Positions 33,929-46,391 of a stretch of 64,000 nucleotides of DNA are shown here, piece after piece; position 1 is the first letter of the stretch; each line of letters opens with the position of its first letter. The position numbers were made by a program, and so were the translations under genes. The DNA is from Camellia lanceoleosa (lineage: Eukaryota; Streptophyta; Magnoliopsida; Ericales; Theaceae), in assembly GCA_025200525.1 (NCBI GenBank), contig CM045761.1, forward strand, positions 37,518,190 through 37,582,189, given 5' to 3'. The notes under the pieces were generated by a model. That model searched no databases and had not been told where the DNA came from. It saw only the letters and a program-made list of their open reading frames with translations.

Positions 33929-36700
33929 TAATCTTTTTATTTACTATTTTAATTTTAGTTTTAATATGATTGAAATTAGATAAATATATACACTCACAAA
34001 AAAATATATATATATGATTGTAGTTAATTCAATGGTTCTTTTTTTTTTTTTAATATGATTGTAGTTAGTCAATGGTTCTTTTTTTCATTTATTTATTTTT
34101 TTATTATGAGAAAAATGTGATGTGATTGTAATTTGTTTAATAGTTCTTTTTTTTAATGTGATTTAATCTTTTATTTACTGTTTTTTCATTTATTTATTTT
34201 TTTTATTATGGGAAAAATGTGATGTGATTGTAGTTTGTTTAATAGTTCATTTTTTTAATGTGATTTAATCTTTTAAATATAAACACTTACAAAGAGAAAA
34301 ATGTGATTATAATTAGTTGAATGATTTTTTTTTTTTTAATGTGATTGTAGTTAGTTTAATAGTTCTTTATTTTCATTTATTTATTTTATTATGAAAAAAA
34401 TGTGATGTGATTGTAATTTGTTCAATAGCTCTTTTTTTTAATATGGTTGTTGTAGTTAGTTCAAAGTTTTTTTTTTTAATGTTATTTAATCTTTTTATTT
34501 ACTATTTTAATATGATTGAAGTTAAATAAACATAAACACTCACAAAAAAAAAATGTGATTGTAATATAATGTGATTGTAATTTGTTCAATGGCTCTTTTT
34601 TTTTAATATGATTGCTGTAGTTAGTTCAATGATTTTTTTTTAATGTTATTTAGGGGTGAGCAGCGGATATACCGATCCGTTAAAACCGACCGAACCGAAC
34701 CGATCCGCCGCATTTTAGACGAATGCGTGATGACGAACGGACGGTTACGGATTGATTTTCTCCAATCCGCCAATTTGGCGGACGGATGGCGGATTTGCGA
34801 TTTTTTTGGTCGCAACCGAACCACTGAACCGCCAAAACTGCCAAATCGCGAGCACCTCTAGTAATTTATAAGATTTTGTATTTTCAATTTGGTTAAATAT
34901 TATGTTTGTGTTTTCAATTGAAAAAGAGTTTAAATATTCTGTTGAAAAAAAGTAAACATATTATTTATCTATATTTTTTTATTTTTAAATCTAGCTCTAA
35001 AAATAATAAATAAAAAATATGATATATGCTGGTTGGTTTTTGTTTTAAAAAACATATGTAGATGTAACAATATAGAGACATACAATCTCTACTACTGCTT
35101 TGTTCATGGTTTTGGTGGTTTGAATTATTATTATATTTTAAGAATCACAGATTGTAATACTTTATGTGGATGAATCATGCTGTGATTGTAATATATGGAT
35201 GAGACATGCAGTGATCGTGATATTCTAAAGTTTCAAACTTTCTTTCTTTAGATAAGGCATACAGTGTTTGTAATACTTTTTTAAGTCATTGACTGTAATA
35301 CTTTTTTTTTTTTTTTTTTTTTTTTTTGAGGAAGTACACAAGTTGAATTATGTTGAAAATTTATAAAATTTTAAACCGCCAAACCGATTCGCATCCATCC
35401 GCCAAACCGCCAATCCGCTCAATCCACATCCGCCGGATTGGCGGACAGATGCGGATTGATTTTCTTCAATCCGCCAACCTGGCGGACGGATGGCGGATTG
35501 AAAATTTCGTGGCCGCAACCGACTAGCGCCCACCCCTAATGTTATTTAATCTCTTTATTTACTATTTTAATTTTAGTTTTAATATGATTGAAATTAGATA
35601 AATATAAACACTCACAAAGAAAAAAATATGATTGTAGTTAATTCAATGGTTCTTTTTTTTTTTTAATGTGATTGTAGTTAGTCAATGGTTCTTTTTTTTA
35701 TTTATTTATTTTTTTATTATGAAAAAAATGTGATGTGATTGTAGTTTGTTCAATAGTTCTTTTTTTAATGTGATTTAATCTTTTATTTACTGTTTTAATG
35801 GTTTTTCTTTACAATTATTTATGAAAAAAATATTATTGTAGTTAGATAGCATAAAAATATTTGTGATTTGATTTGATTTTTTTTTTCTGATTTGATTTTT
35901 AAAGTACCAATTATTGATAATGATTATATTGTATTTTGAAAAAAAATTGTAATTGATTTTTTTAACTCACTGTGTTTTTTGAAAAAAAAAAATTACTGTG
36001 TTTTTTTAACTATCAATTCACTTAATTTGTAATTTGATTTTTAACTCACTGTGTTTTTTGAAAAACAAAATGGATTGTACTTATTAGGGTTACATAATGT
36101 ACCAATTATTGAGATGATTAGATTGTATTTTGACCCAAAAAAAATTGTAATTGATCTTTTTAACTCATTATGTTTTTTGAAAAATAAATTATTATGTTTT
36201 TTTAATTATTGATGATGATTAGATAGCATTAAAAAATTGTGATTTGTATGATTGAAGTTATCTCCTTTTGTTTATAATTTTATTTTTTTAATGTGATTGA
36301 AGTGAGATAAACATAAACACTCACAAAAAGAAAAATGTGAATGTAGTTTGTTCAATGGTTCTAAATAATCTTTTTTATTTACTATTTTAATGGTTATTTT
36401 TTTTAATTATTTTTTTTATTAAGAGAAAAATGTCATTGTAGTCAGATAGCATTAAAAAATTGTGATTTGTATGATTGAAGTTATCTCATTTTGTTTATAA
36501 TTTGATTTTTTAATATGATTGAAGTTAACTCACAAAAAGAAAAATTGATTGTAGTTTGTTCAATGGCTCAAAATAATCCCAATCTGAATTTTCTAAATTT
36601 TTTATTAAAAAAAAAAACTCAACATTTATTAATTTGGTCAAAATCCCTTGATCAGTATTTATTAACTTTTTTCAATCCATGTGTCTTTCCACATACCTGT
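33929..36700. repeat. AT-rich imperfect repeats of the Helitron body
   Basis: Blocks of 'tgtgatgtgattgtagtttg', poly(T) and 'tttatttactattttaat' recur many times and also occur at 24330-24790 on the other side of the gypsy insertion. No coding sequence. Confidence 0.7.
34652..35537. mobile_element. Terminal-inverted-repeat element with 10-bp duplication
   Basis: The ends AGGGGTGAGC and GCCCACCCCT are inverted. AATGTTATTT flanks both sides (34642-34651 and 35538-35547). GC-rich end domains with repeated CCGCCAAAC/GGCGGACGGATGGCGG motifs enclose an AT-rich centre with a T23 run (35301-35325). The left and right domains share about 70 bp in direct, not inverted, orientation. No transposase. MULE or hAT affinity is undecided (10-bp duplication). 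Confidence 0.65.
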
Positions 36701-37573
36701 ATTTATTAATTTAGTCAAAATCCCTTGATCAGCATTTAAAATCTCCTCATACAAATAATTATAGATACAATTTGTGTATAGTTATTGTAGTACCCTTTTC
36801 AACTTCTCTCATACACCATGATTAGTGATAAGATTGTAAAATAATTTTTATAAAAAATCTTAAAAAAACATAATTTATATATTAAAAAAAATATAAAACA
36901 AATATAAATATCTATAATTATCTCGTGCATAGCACGAGTGATAGGCTAGTACAGAAAAATTACTCCAAACATGACATTGAGGGAAGAGAGAACTCCTTCA
37001 GTATATTACTCACACTGAAATTACCAAGCAATCACAACCCTCGATGAAACTTGGGAACTCGGATCTTTTAAAGTAATTTTTAAATGGTTGAGATTTAATT
37101 ATACAAAAATTAAAAGAATAATAGTAAAAAATTGAAGGTACAACAATCATATAAAAAATAAATAAATTATAAATACATCTCCTGAGTTTTGCTTAAAAAA
37201 TGGGTTGTCCTCTTGTGATTTTTGAAAATTATAAATATCTCTTGTCAAAATTTTTATTTAACAAAATTAACAGAAAAAAAAAAATTCTAACTACTCTTAT
37301 ATATAATAATAAAATCACCAAAATTGATAATTGACATACATTTTTTATATCATAAAAAATTATTAATTAACTTAATAATTTCTTAATAAAATAGATCATT
37401 TATTATGCGATTAGAAAGTTGAAGGGACAAAATATAATTTTCATAATCATAAGAGACAATTCGTACTTTAAATAAAATTTAAAAAATACATTTTTAATTT
37501 ATTCTATAAAAAATCACTTGAAAAAAAAAATCACCTTAAAGGATATTCGTAGTAACGGCAAATTTATTTATAG

Positions 37574-37740
37574 GTAAATTTTAGTCACTATCCTTAAAGT
37601 TTAAAATAAATACAATAAGGCTTATAATTTTGTCATTATTACAATGATCTCCATTTTCTTAAGATTAAAGGGACCAAGATTAATTCAAATGGTGTAAAAA
37701 TATAAGAATGAATAAAAAAATATATTTTTTCTTGTAAAAT
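37574..37740. mobile_element. Remnant related to 40218-40390
   Basis: Sequence from 'ggtaaattttagtcactatc' through 'ccaagattaattcaaatggt' is homologous to 40218-40350 ('gggtaaattacgttgatctc', 'gaaattaatgcagacggtat'). The GGGTAAATTAC end recalls the MITE at 2410-2668. No complete inverted repeats or duplications were found for either copy. Confidence 0.4.
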
Positions 37741-38760
37741 AGATGAAACTATTATCATTTTTTCATTTATAAGATTAATGAATTAATAATGAAAAATGAT
37801 TGGATGTTATATGAATTAAAATATTAAAAAAAAATCAATATAATTATGTTAAAATTATAAAATTTCTTTAATTTTTTAAAACTCCAAATGGGATTAATAT
37901 ATTTTATTCTTTATTTTATTTATTTTTGGATAGAAGCGTTGAAAAACTTGTTATGCGTACGACGACATGTAGTGGGGGAGCCACATGGAGGCAGAGGTCA
38001 CGTGCGCCTCGATTTTGGATTTATATATATGTATATAAATAAAATTTTAAATAAAAATAATATTTAGAATAAAATGTCAATAATATTTTTAAATTTATGA
38101 GAATAATAGTGATTGTTTTATTAAAAATGAAGGGATTATAACAGAAAATTTTGTGAAAAAGTCTCAATATAAAAGTAATATCCATCATTGTTGATATGTA
38201 AATATAATTAATCTCACTATATATATGTAAAAGTTACTAGAATGATAATTATATTTGCATGTGAAATTTACCTTTCATATGTTGCTTTATTATTGGTTGA
38301 TGATATTATATGTCAATGATGATATGATATCACTATTATATGAAATTTTTACTCAAATTTTGTAAAAAATTAATTTATCTTATCATTATGTAATTTATTT
38401 TAAGATTTAAATATATGACTTTTTTTACATTGTCCATGATATACTAGTTATATGTAATATTTTCTTTTCGATTTTATTCGAAATTAATTGTAAAATTTTA
38501 TCTAAAATAGTTTTGTAATAATTTATTTAAGCTTTTGTACTTAATATTAATTCAAAAATAATAATTATTATCTCCTTATTGTTGGTTATGAAAAAATAAA
38601 TTATAATTATAATTAATAAATGCGCCTTTTGATTTAATTTTTTTGTCTCTACCACTGACGACATGCAAACTTGAAAATAAAAATGATATTATTGTAGATA
38701 AAAGACTAGTAATATTGAAAATAATATTACTTCTAATTGAAATGATTTTAATGATGTTAA

Positions 38761-39662
38761 GGTGTCGTTTGGTAATACTTACGTTTTTAGTTTTCTGTTT
38801 ATATTTATAAAAATTTAAAAAATTCAAATAAAAACTTGTTTGGTAAAATTTTTGATTTATAAATCAGTGGTCTCAGTTTATAAATTTGGTCAAAAAATGA
38901 AAACACAAAAAACGTGTTTCCATTTTTAGTTTTCAATTTTTTTTTTTTTTTTTATCACTCAACACTAGCTAGCCACCACCCATCACCATTTTCCACCACC
39001 GTCTTCCGCAACCGCAACCGCCACCCACCACCACTCACCACCCACTTGCCACCACCACCCGCCACCACCACCTACCACCCACCACCACCCACCCATCACC
39101 ACCATCGCCACCACCACCCACCGCCACTGCGCCACCACCGCACTCGCCACCATCCACCGCCCGCCACCACCACCGCGCCACCACCACCACCACCACCTAC
39201 ACCACCCGCCACTGCCACCATGCACCACCGCCTTGCACCACCACCATCACCATCACCGCCACCACCACCCACTTGCCACCATTCTGCCATCACCCACCCA
39301 CTACCACCACCACCCACCTTGCCACCGCCACCCACCCGCCACCACCACCACTACCACTACCCACCACCACCACCACCACCCACACCACCACCACCACTGC
39401 CACCCACCACCCACACACACCCACCATCCACCCACCACCCACTTCCACCACCCACCACCACACCACCACCACTTTCCACCACTTGCCACACCACTTGCCA
39501 TTTCTCACTATTTTTTATATTTTTAAAATTTTTTAAACATTTTGTCAATTACCAAACGCGTTTGTAGTTTATGTTTTTCTAAAAATAAACAAAAAATAAA
39601 CAAAAAGCAGTTTATAAAATTTTTATAAATATAAACTGAAAACGTAAATGTTAGCAAACACA
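38761..39662. mobile_element. Tourist-like MITE with CCA-rich core
   Basis: The left end GGTGTCGTTTGGTAATACTT and the complement of the right end (TGTGTTTGCTAACATTTACG) are inverted repeats that extend through 'tttatatttataaaaattt'. TAA flanks both sides (38758-38760 and 39663-39665). The core is a long CCA/CCACC tract. 902 bp, no transposase. Confidence 0.7.
38958..39495. repeat. Long imperfect CCA/CCACC tract
   Basis: About 540 bp in which the plus strand is almost entirely C, A and T with very few G. The units are CCACCACCACC, CCACCCACC and CACTTGCCACC. Open frames on all strands (His/Pro/Thr-rich or Gly/Trp/Val-rich) result from composition and are not genes. Confidence 0.95.
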
Positions 39663-40217
39663 TAAAAATTCTTTAAAGGATTTATTAGGACATCCTTTTT
39701 TTAAGTATTTGTATCCCAATTTCATAACGTATTCTTGTATTTTAATAAATCTTATTATTTGGACATTTGAGAAACCAAATTCTAATTCTTATATTTAAGG
39801 TATTTTATGGACAATTTTACCTTTACAAATATTTTACGCTTAGCAATTTGGTGATGTAAACAGTCATATTCGACAATGTGAATGTTCATATCACAGAACA
39901 TTCACACTGTCAATGTAAATATTATTATTATGGGTATTTTGATAACTCTGTCATCGATAGGACTTATTAAAATATAAGAAAATAATTTGAATTAAGTGGA
40001 ATAGGTGAAAAGAGATTTATAAATAAATACCACAAATTCTTTTGAAAGAATGTAAAAAATACGAGATAGTGACAAAAATATAATTTTTTTGAAAAGAGAA
40101 TCCTAATGCACTAGATTCTGACTGTTATTATTAAGTATAAAGAGGGTTAGATAGACTTCAAGAAAAAAATTAAAATTCCTAAAGTAATATATTATTAATT
40201 ATGAGATACTAATTATA

Positions 40218-40450
40218 TGGGTAAATTACGTTGATCTCCTCCTCTAATGTTTAAAAAAAATACAACAATCTCAATAGTTTTATCATATTTACACAAATCT
40301 TTTCTTTAGTAAAATTAAAAAGATCGAAATTAATGCAGACGGTATAAAGATACAAAAAAATATACATTTTCAATATAAAGAAAATGACAATATCAATTTT
40401 CCATCTACAAAACCAACTCTTTTTTTTTTTTTTTTTGTGTATGTGTAGGG
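40218..40450. mobile_element. Remnant with MULE-MITE-like end
   Basis: It starts GGGTAAATTACGTTGATCTCC, like the MITE at 2410, and is homologous to 37574-37740. T18 (40419-40436) and G-rich sequence follow. The right border is not resolved. Confidence 0.35.
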
Positions 40451-41947
40451 GGGGTGGTATTCTCAATTAGACGAATCATAACCTTCATTTAGTTTTCGGT
40501 TAAAAAGTCAATTTATCAAATAAAAAAAAACTATTTTACTAAAAAAATCATTGTAATCACTTTTATTTTATTTTATTTTATTTTAGATTGAGAAGAAAAT
40601 CTTCATTGTAAAATCGATTAAAAAAAATCAGATTAATTTCGTACTGCGGTAGTAAAAGATCTCATAAAGAGATAACAAACTTCTATTGGAAGAGGAATCC
40701 TAACTCCATAGAGAAGGAGAAAAAACTCTGAGGAAGGAGAGACACAACATTCACACAAAGAGGATTATTACAGTAAACAATAAAAAAAAATTACAAAAAA
40801 AAAAAGCAAACCAAAAGCAATTAGATTTAAGTCGCCAAACGCATCCAAAACTTCATTACACCATAATCTTCAACTTGAAATCTGAAAACTCCATCTTCGC
40901 TAGTCAAGATGAAATATTAAGGTTAAGGTGATCGCCTAATATGAAACAAACGTGTTAAACATCATCAATCTTCTGATTATGAGAAGATCTGAAACTAGAT
41001 CTTAAAATTTTGGACATGAGGGTGAAAGTTTGGGCGCAAGCCAAATATCAGATTCAGAAGATTAAAAAGAGAGAGAGGTGACGCTAACACCGGTGGCCAC
41101 AAGTAGATTTGAAGGAGATGATGCCAATCTAGTAAGGGTGGATCCATGGAAGAGGGAAGGTGGCAGATCTGGTGACAGTGTGGTGGTGGCTGTGCCGAAA
41201 AGGGTTAGAAGGACAAACTTACAATATTATTAAACAAAGAGGCAAAGAAAATGAGAAAAATGGGTAGAAGGAGCAGAAAGGAGGCCCACGGCCGAAATCC
41301 TTCCCCATCTCCCGACGGCACACTTTAGTAGAAGACTTAGAAAGGGAGGCTTAGAGGGAGATGTCTTGAGTTTAAAGAGAAAGAACAAGCTTTTTTAATC
41401 ATTGTAATCACTTTGAAAAGTTATTAATTTTTTGTTTTTTAAAATTTGATACTAATGTATTAAACTTCTTTTTAACAAATAAATTATATAAAATTACAAA
41501 AAAGAAAAAAAGAAATACTCCATGGTTTGAGTTTTGTAACAAAATAAATCTTGAATTTTTAATTTTATTAATTTAAACACTAATTTTTTGATTTATTTTT
41601 AATCTAACCTATTTGCGTATTTCCATGGCAAAAAAATGTATTTTAGCTATTATACTAAATGTAAGTATATGAAAAATGACTAAAATATCATTTTTTATTC
41701 AGTTTGATGACTAAACTATTATTTTTCTATCAATTTTAATTAATGAGAATAAGTAAATGATTCAGATGGAACATAAATTTAAAAAATTAAGATTTAAATT
41801 AATAAAATATTTAAAATTTAAAATATATTTTATTATAAGACTTAAATTTTTGAATTTTTTTTTTTATAATTTTCCCAATAAATTAATTTTTTTAAACTAA
41901 ACCTTATATGGGACATGAACTCCATTATTGTGAAAGAGAAAGAATGA

Positions 41948-42167
41948 GGTCTAGTTTGGCAAGTGATTTTTTTAGTTAAAAAGTCAAAAAATTATTAAAA
42001 AAGCCAACAATTTATATCAAAAAGTCAAAGATTTTCTTTTCTTTCTACTTTTTGCATATCTTTTCGTAAAAAGTCAAAAAATTATCTCAAATATACTAAT
42101 TTTTTTACATCATATTTTAATTAAAAAGCTAAAAAATTACTAAAAAAAATTATTCTCAAACGAGGCC
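41948..42167. mobile_element. Tourist-like MITE
   Basis: The left end GGTCTAGTTTGGCAAGTGAT is complementary to the right end (GGCCTCGTTTGAGAATAATT on the other strand). The 3-bp flanks TGA/TAA differ by one base, as in an old insertion. The interior is repeated 'aaaaagtcaaaaaattatt'. 220 bp. Confidence 0.6.
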
Positions 42168-42238
42168 TAAGGATTGAGACTACCAATTCCTCATCCTTAA
42201 AAAGACTAAACTTACTCATCCACTCCCATCAAAGATAA

Positions 42239-42372
42239 ATTTATTCATCTTTTCACTAATTTCAAGTTTCATAAATTACAAAATAATTATAAAATTTTAA
42301 TGAATTTTTATTTATTCATCTTTTCACTAATTTCAAGTTTCATAAATTACAAAATAATTATAAAATTTTAAT
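42239..42372. repeat. Direct duplication of ~62 bp
   Basis: The block starting TTTATTCATCTTTTCACTAA and ending AATTATAAAATTTTAAT occurs at 42239-42300 and again, identically, at 42311-42372, separated by 10 bp. Confidence 0.9.
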
Positions 42373-42588
42373 ATAATTTTGTAAAAAATTACATTGCAAG
42401 ATGCATCTTATGAGTGAGCTACATGCAAGAGTTTATGAGGAAGAGAGGAGGAGGAGGGACACGTGTTGAGCTGTGAAGAGAAGGAGCAGAGAAACAGCTG
42501 TGGTGGAGACACATGGCTGAAACGTGGCAGAACTCCATGCATTTGACATCTTGCCTGACCTCTATGGCGGGCTGGACTCGAAATTCGT

Positions 42589-42589
<1 letters not shown>

Positions 42590-42628
<39 letters not shown>

Positions 42629-42817
42629 CTGTTTTGTTACAAGAAAATCCTCCCTATCCTCTCGCGGTCAAAGCCGCCTTCTGCGAAGATTAGGAGTGTT
42701 ATTAGTGGATTACGGCGAGGAGATTATAACCTGAGAACTTATCCCGACCTCCCAAGACAAGCTCCGCTTAAGTCAAGACTCGCACAGTAAAGGAGTATTG
42801 AACCCACACCAAGTCAG
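42590..42817 (-). mobile_element. SINE-like retroposed sequence
   Basis: On the minus strand the sequence ends in A36 (complement of T at 42593-42628) and is flanked by the 10-bp repeat GAAATTCGTG (42580-42589 and 42818-42827). A B-box-like motif GGTTCAATACTCC lies near its 5' end (complement of 42792-42804). This combination of poly(A), target duplication and polymerase III box fits a 5'-truncated tRNA-derived SINE. A processed transcript is the alternative. Plus-strand frames here are not genes. Confidence 0.6.
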
Positions 42818-43229
42818 GAAATTCGTGTTTAATCCCTCTCTTTCACGATAATTATTCAATAATTCCGAAATATAAATATATGATATTTTATAATATTATG
42901 ATTGATGAAAAAAATGACTAGATAGAATATTGTATTAGATAATTGAAGAATATAAAAGAATTATTAAATGATGATTAATTTAAAAATACAAACACATGAT
43001 CCTCCGAAATTATTAAATAATTTCTCCTCTTCCACACACATAGGGAAATTACACATTTCTCAACTGAGGAGAGAAGTCTCTGTTCTCATTGTGAGTCCCA
43101 CTTTCACAAATTTTGTCCCATAAAATACAAGTCCCACAGTAACAAAAGGGAGTTCCATTGTAGCAACTTGTTAAGCCACACCTCTCTCTCTCTTCCCCCC
43201 TCTCTCTCTCTCTCTCTATACATACATAT

Positions 43230-43406
43230 ATATAAATTTTCTCTCTCTTTCTATGGGTTGATGGTGAGAGCTTCAGAAGTTTGTTAATGGAGGTGGTGGG
43301 TTATGGCTATGTGGATCCTAACAAATATATGTTCTGAACATTAATTTTGCTGAAGAAGTTCTTGTGATAAAAAAATTCTGAGGTTGATGAGAAAAGTCAT
43401 CAATAG
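43230..43406 (+). other. Probable non-coding first exon of the bZIP gene
   Basis: CT-rich promoter-proximal sequence (43187-43219) and 'tatacatacatatatataaa' precede a GC-richer leader that ends AATAG|GTAATA at 43406/43407, a good donor. A matching acceptor, TTCATACACAG|GTCC, lies at 45570/45571 shortly before the bZIP ATG. ABF/AREB/ABI5-type genes often have a leader intron. The transcription start is not determined. Confidence 0.5.
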
Positions 43407-43905
43407 GTAATATAATGGATTGGATATTTGTATATTTGATTTATGAATAAGAGTTTTTAAGTTGTGCATTCTTTTAAAAATTCAAGTTTTGGATCTGGGT
43501 TATGCTTTGTTATTATTGACAAAATTTGTCTTCTCTCTTGAATTTATTTCATTTCAATCACTGCATGTGTATCAAATTTTATAATTCTATGGATTGTTCA
43601 TAGAAAATACAGTTGGATCAATATGAGCGGATTAGTCATTTCGGTGTGATGGCTTCACATTCAATGTGTTAAAATTATTCTATGTTTTTTATTATATGGT
43701 AGAAGATGTTGTGTCTGTAAATTTTAATTATGATAGTTTAATATTAAAATTGGATGAAAATATTAAAAAAACATATATTGAATTTAGTGAAAAAAGTATT
43801 ATACTTCTTCTTTACAAATATAGAATAAATTTGGATATGTTAATTTTCTGAGTAAAATTATGTGTAAACTTTTCTGGTTTGTATTGTTGTTTCTTTATAC
43901 CTTTA

Positions 43906-44169
43906 GGTCATGTTTGATTCACAAGATTAATAGTGAAGTATTAATAATCCTATTAAATTAGTGTGGTATTCACTATCTAATAGGATTAATATTCATTGGA
44001 TTAATAATCTCACCCCTACCCCATTACTAATAATCCTACAAATTTGTTGGATTAATTATCCATTGGATTAATAATCCTAAACCAAAATGTTAAAACAAAC
44101 ATAGGATAATTGGGCCCACGGATTAATAATCCTAATCCCATGTTCTAATCCACTTAATCAAACATGCTC
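43906..44169. mobile_element. Tourist-like MITE in the bZIP leader intron
   Basis: Inverted ends GGTCATGTTTGATTCACAAG and (complement) GAGCATGTTTGATTAAGTGG are flanked by TTA (43903-43905 and 44170-44172). The interior has repeated GGATTAATAATCC palindromes. 264 bp. Confidence 0.85.
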
Positions 44170-44352
44170 TTAGACTATTTGTTAGCAAGATATATAATTA
44201 TTAATAAATTTTTATTTCTATTTTGTGCATCTCTTATAAAATGGTATGAGGTTTTAAAAGGATGATTATTAAAGAGATTCCGAAATAAAGTGAGTTTAGT
44301 GTTCAACCAATGAGGTGCTAGCTTGAATTTTGTAGTGCCATGCATGGTGATG

Positions 44353-44415
44353 GATAGGGGGATAGGATAGGGATAGGGATAGGGATAGGGATAAGGATAG
44401 GGATAGGGATAGAGT
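44353..44415 (+). repeat. GGGATA hexamer array
   Basis: About ten GGGATA units (some GGATA or AGGATA), with four consecutive GGG runs separated by ATA. This meets the usual pattern for a G-quadruplex on the sense strand of the leader intron. Confidence 0.9.
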
Positions 44416-44973
44416 TAGGCACTAACACTTTCACTACCAAAGAAGGAAAGTTTCTCTCTCATCATTTCGAAACCACATGACAAAATTTTCTGATTTTGGT
44501 AATAAGATGTTTGCCACTCATAGTTGGAGTTAAATTTTGTTCACCATGTGCTATATAGATGTGTGTGAACACTATCTTCTTTAATTATTAAGCCAATAAA
44601 ATTTATTGTTTTAAATGAGACTTAACTTTATTTCTTAATCAATTAGAAAAAAAAAAATAATGCTAGAAATATTCATGTGTGACATTTAATTATTTATTTA
44701 ATAAAAAATTTGAGATTAATTTTTCTTCGAAAAATATTGTTTACTTGATGATGATGGGTGGGAGACAATAACTTTTCTCAGTTAGTGTCCTTACTCTTTA
44801 ATTAGTTTTTTTTTTTTTTTTTTTTTTTTTTGGTAAATGATCCTAATTTTGTCATTTTCTTTTCATGTTTTTTAGGATGACTTTGTCAAATTTGATATTC
44901 AATTAATTCTATGTGAAATTCTATAAAGCACATTATTTTTATTTGGCTTATATTTACCAAGATCTTCAAATTT

Positions 44974-45007
<34 letters not shown>

Positions 45008-45634
45008 TAGATTAAATGATTTAAGACCCATAAGATGAAATAATTTAGAACATTTAGTTTAGTTTGATAATATTTTTCATATTTGTAATTAATCTTCTAC
45101 TAAATTAAAAAAAAAAAAAACCTTGGCAGTCAAATCAAATTATGATTTTGGTGCTAGTAATTCAATTCAAATCAAAGTTAATATGAAACATGTCATGCCA
45201 TTGTAGAATTTTGTGTCAATTTGGTTCAATTCATAATGTCGATTAAGGTTTTTAAAGATAAATGGTCACTAAATCGGTTGAACAAGCTTTTAATTTTAAT
45301 CAAATGGATCAAATTAAGATAAAATCATAAATATAAGGTCAAAATCAAATCAATTGAAATTACAAATATCAAAATGACACAATGACCAAAATATGGAGAC
45401 TACCAGTGTAATTTACTAAAAAAAAAATGTTGTACAAACAAATTTCTTTCTAACTGTGGTGGCATGCAGCAAAAAAGTATTAGAAATTGAAAATAACAAA
45501 TTAAATTATAAGATTAACTCAAATGCCACATCAATTCTCCATTTTCTTATTTGTGTGACTTCATACACAGGTCCATTTTGATCACTGTCTTCAACAGCAA
45601 CCAACACAAGTTCTTCCACTGAAAATCGAAAAAA

Positions 45635-46360
45635 ATGGTGGTGATAGAGCCTGAAATTATGTCCAAAAGTGAGGTTGATTCGCCGTTACAATCCGACCAA
45701 CAACCCAAGAACCATGCATTCCCATCGCTGGGACGACAGTCATCAATTTACTCACTCACACTCGATGAGTTCCAGCACACGCTCTCCGAGAGCGGCAAGA
45801 ACTTCGGGTCCATGAACATGGATGAATTTCTCAACAGCATTTGGACTGCAGAAGAAAACCAAGCCCAAGCCCAAGCCCAAGCCCAAACCAACTCCAATCC
45901 CACCACCACCGCCACCATCACTGCCACAAACATCAGCAGCAATAACAATATGCAGTATTTCCCCAGTGAGGGTTCGACAGATAGGGGCATTGCTAGACAA
46001 CTCAGCTTGTCAAGGCAAGGCTCTCTTACGCTTCCCCCGCCTTTGTGTCGAAAAACGGTGGACGAAGTGTGGTTGGAGATACACCAGAGTCAGCAAGAAC
46101 AGCCACAGAGTGGTGGTGGTACTGTTAGCAGCAATGTCCAAAATCCGGGTTCTACCCCTTGGCAACCCACTTTTGGAGAGATGACACTGGAGAATTTCTT
46201 AGTTAGAGCAGGGGTAGTTCGGGAACAGTGCAATCCAATCCCGCCAGCTCAGCATCAGCAGCAGCCGTACAGGTTGTACCAGAACAATAATAACCCTGGA
46301 GTAGGCCCTAGTTTTGTTCCGAGGTCCATCATGGCTTTAGGTATAGGTGGCAATGGTGGT

Positions 46361-46391
<31 letters not shown>

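Larger units (their letters stand above)
23750..36949 (+). mobile_element. Helitron, plus strand, split by a gypsy element
   Basis: The 5' end TCTATACCATATATTAAG starts at 23750 after A. The 3' end has a perfect 7-bp-stem hairpin CTCGTGCATAGCACGAG (36922-36938), a 7-base gap and CTAG (36946-36949) before T. A-T target and absence of duplication fit Helitron insertion. Removing the gypsy element (24794-33923 plus one TTACT) leaves about 4.1 kb. That body has no Rep/helicase gene. It consists of imperfect repeats of 'aatgtgattgtagttagttc', poly(T) and 'tttatttactattttaat'. Confidence 0.75.

Noticed and set aside
38914..39567. 217-codon Pro/His/Thr-rich frame
   Set aside because: Composition of the CCA tract keeps all frames open; no start context or domain.
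42597..42790. Plus-strand frames after the T36 run (73 and 88 codons)
   Set aside because: Phe run encoded by poly(T) and antisense of a SINE-like insertion.
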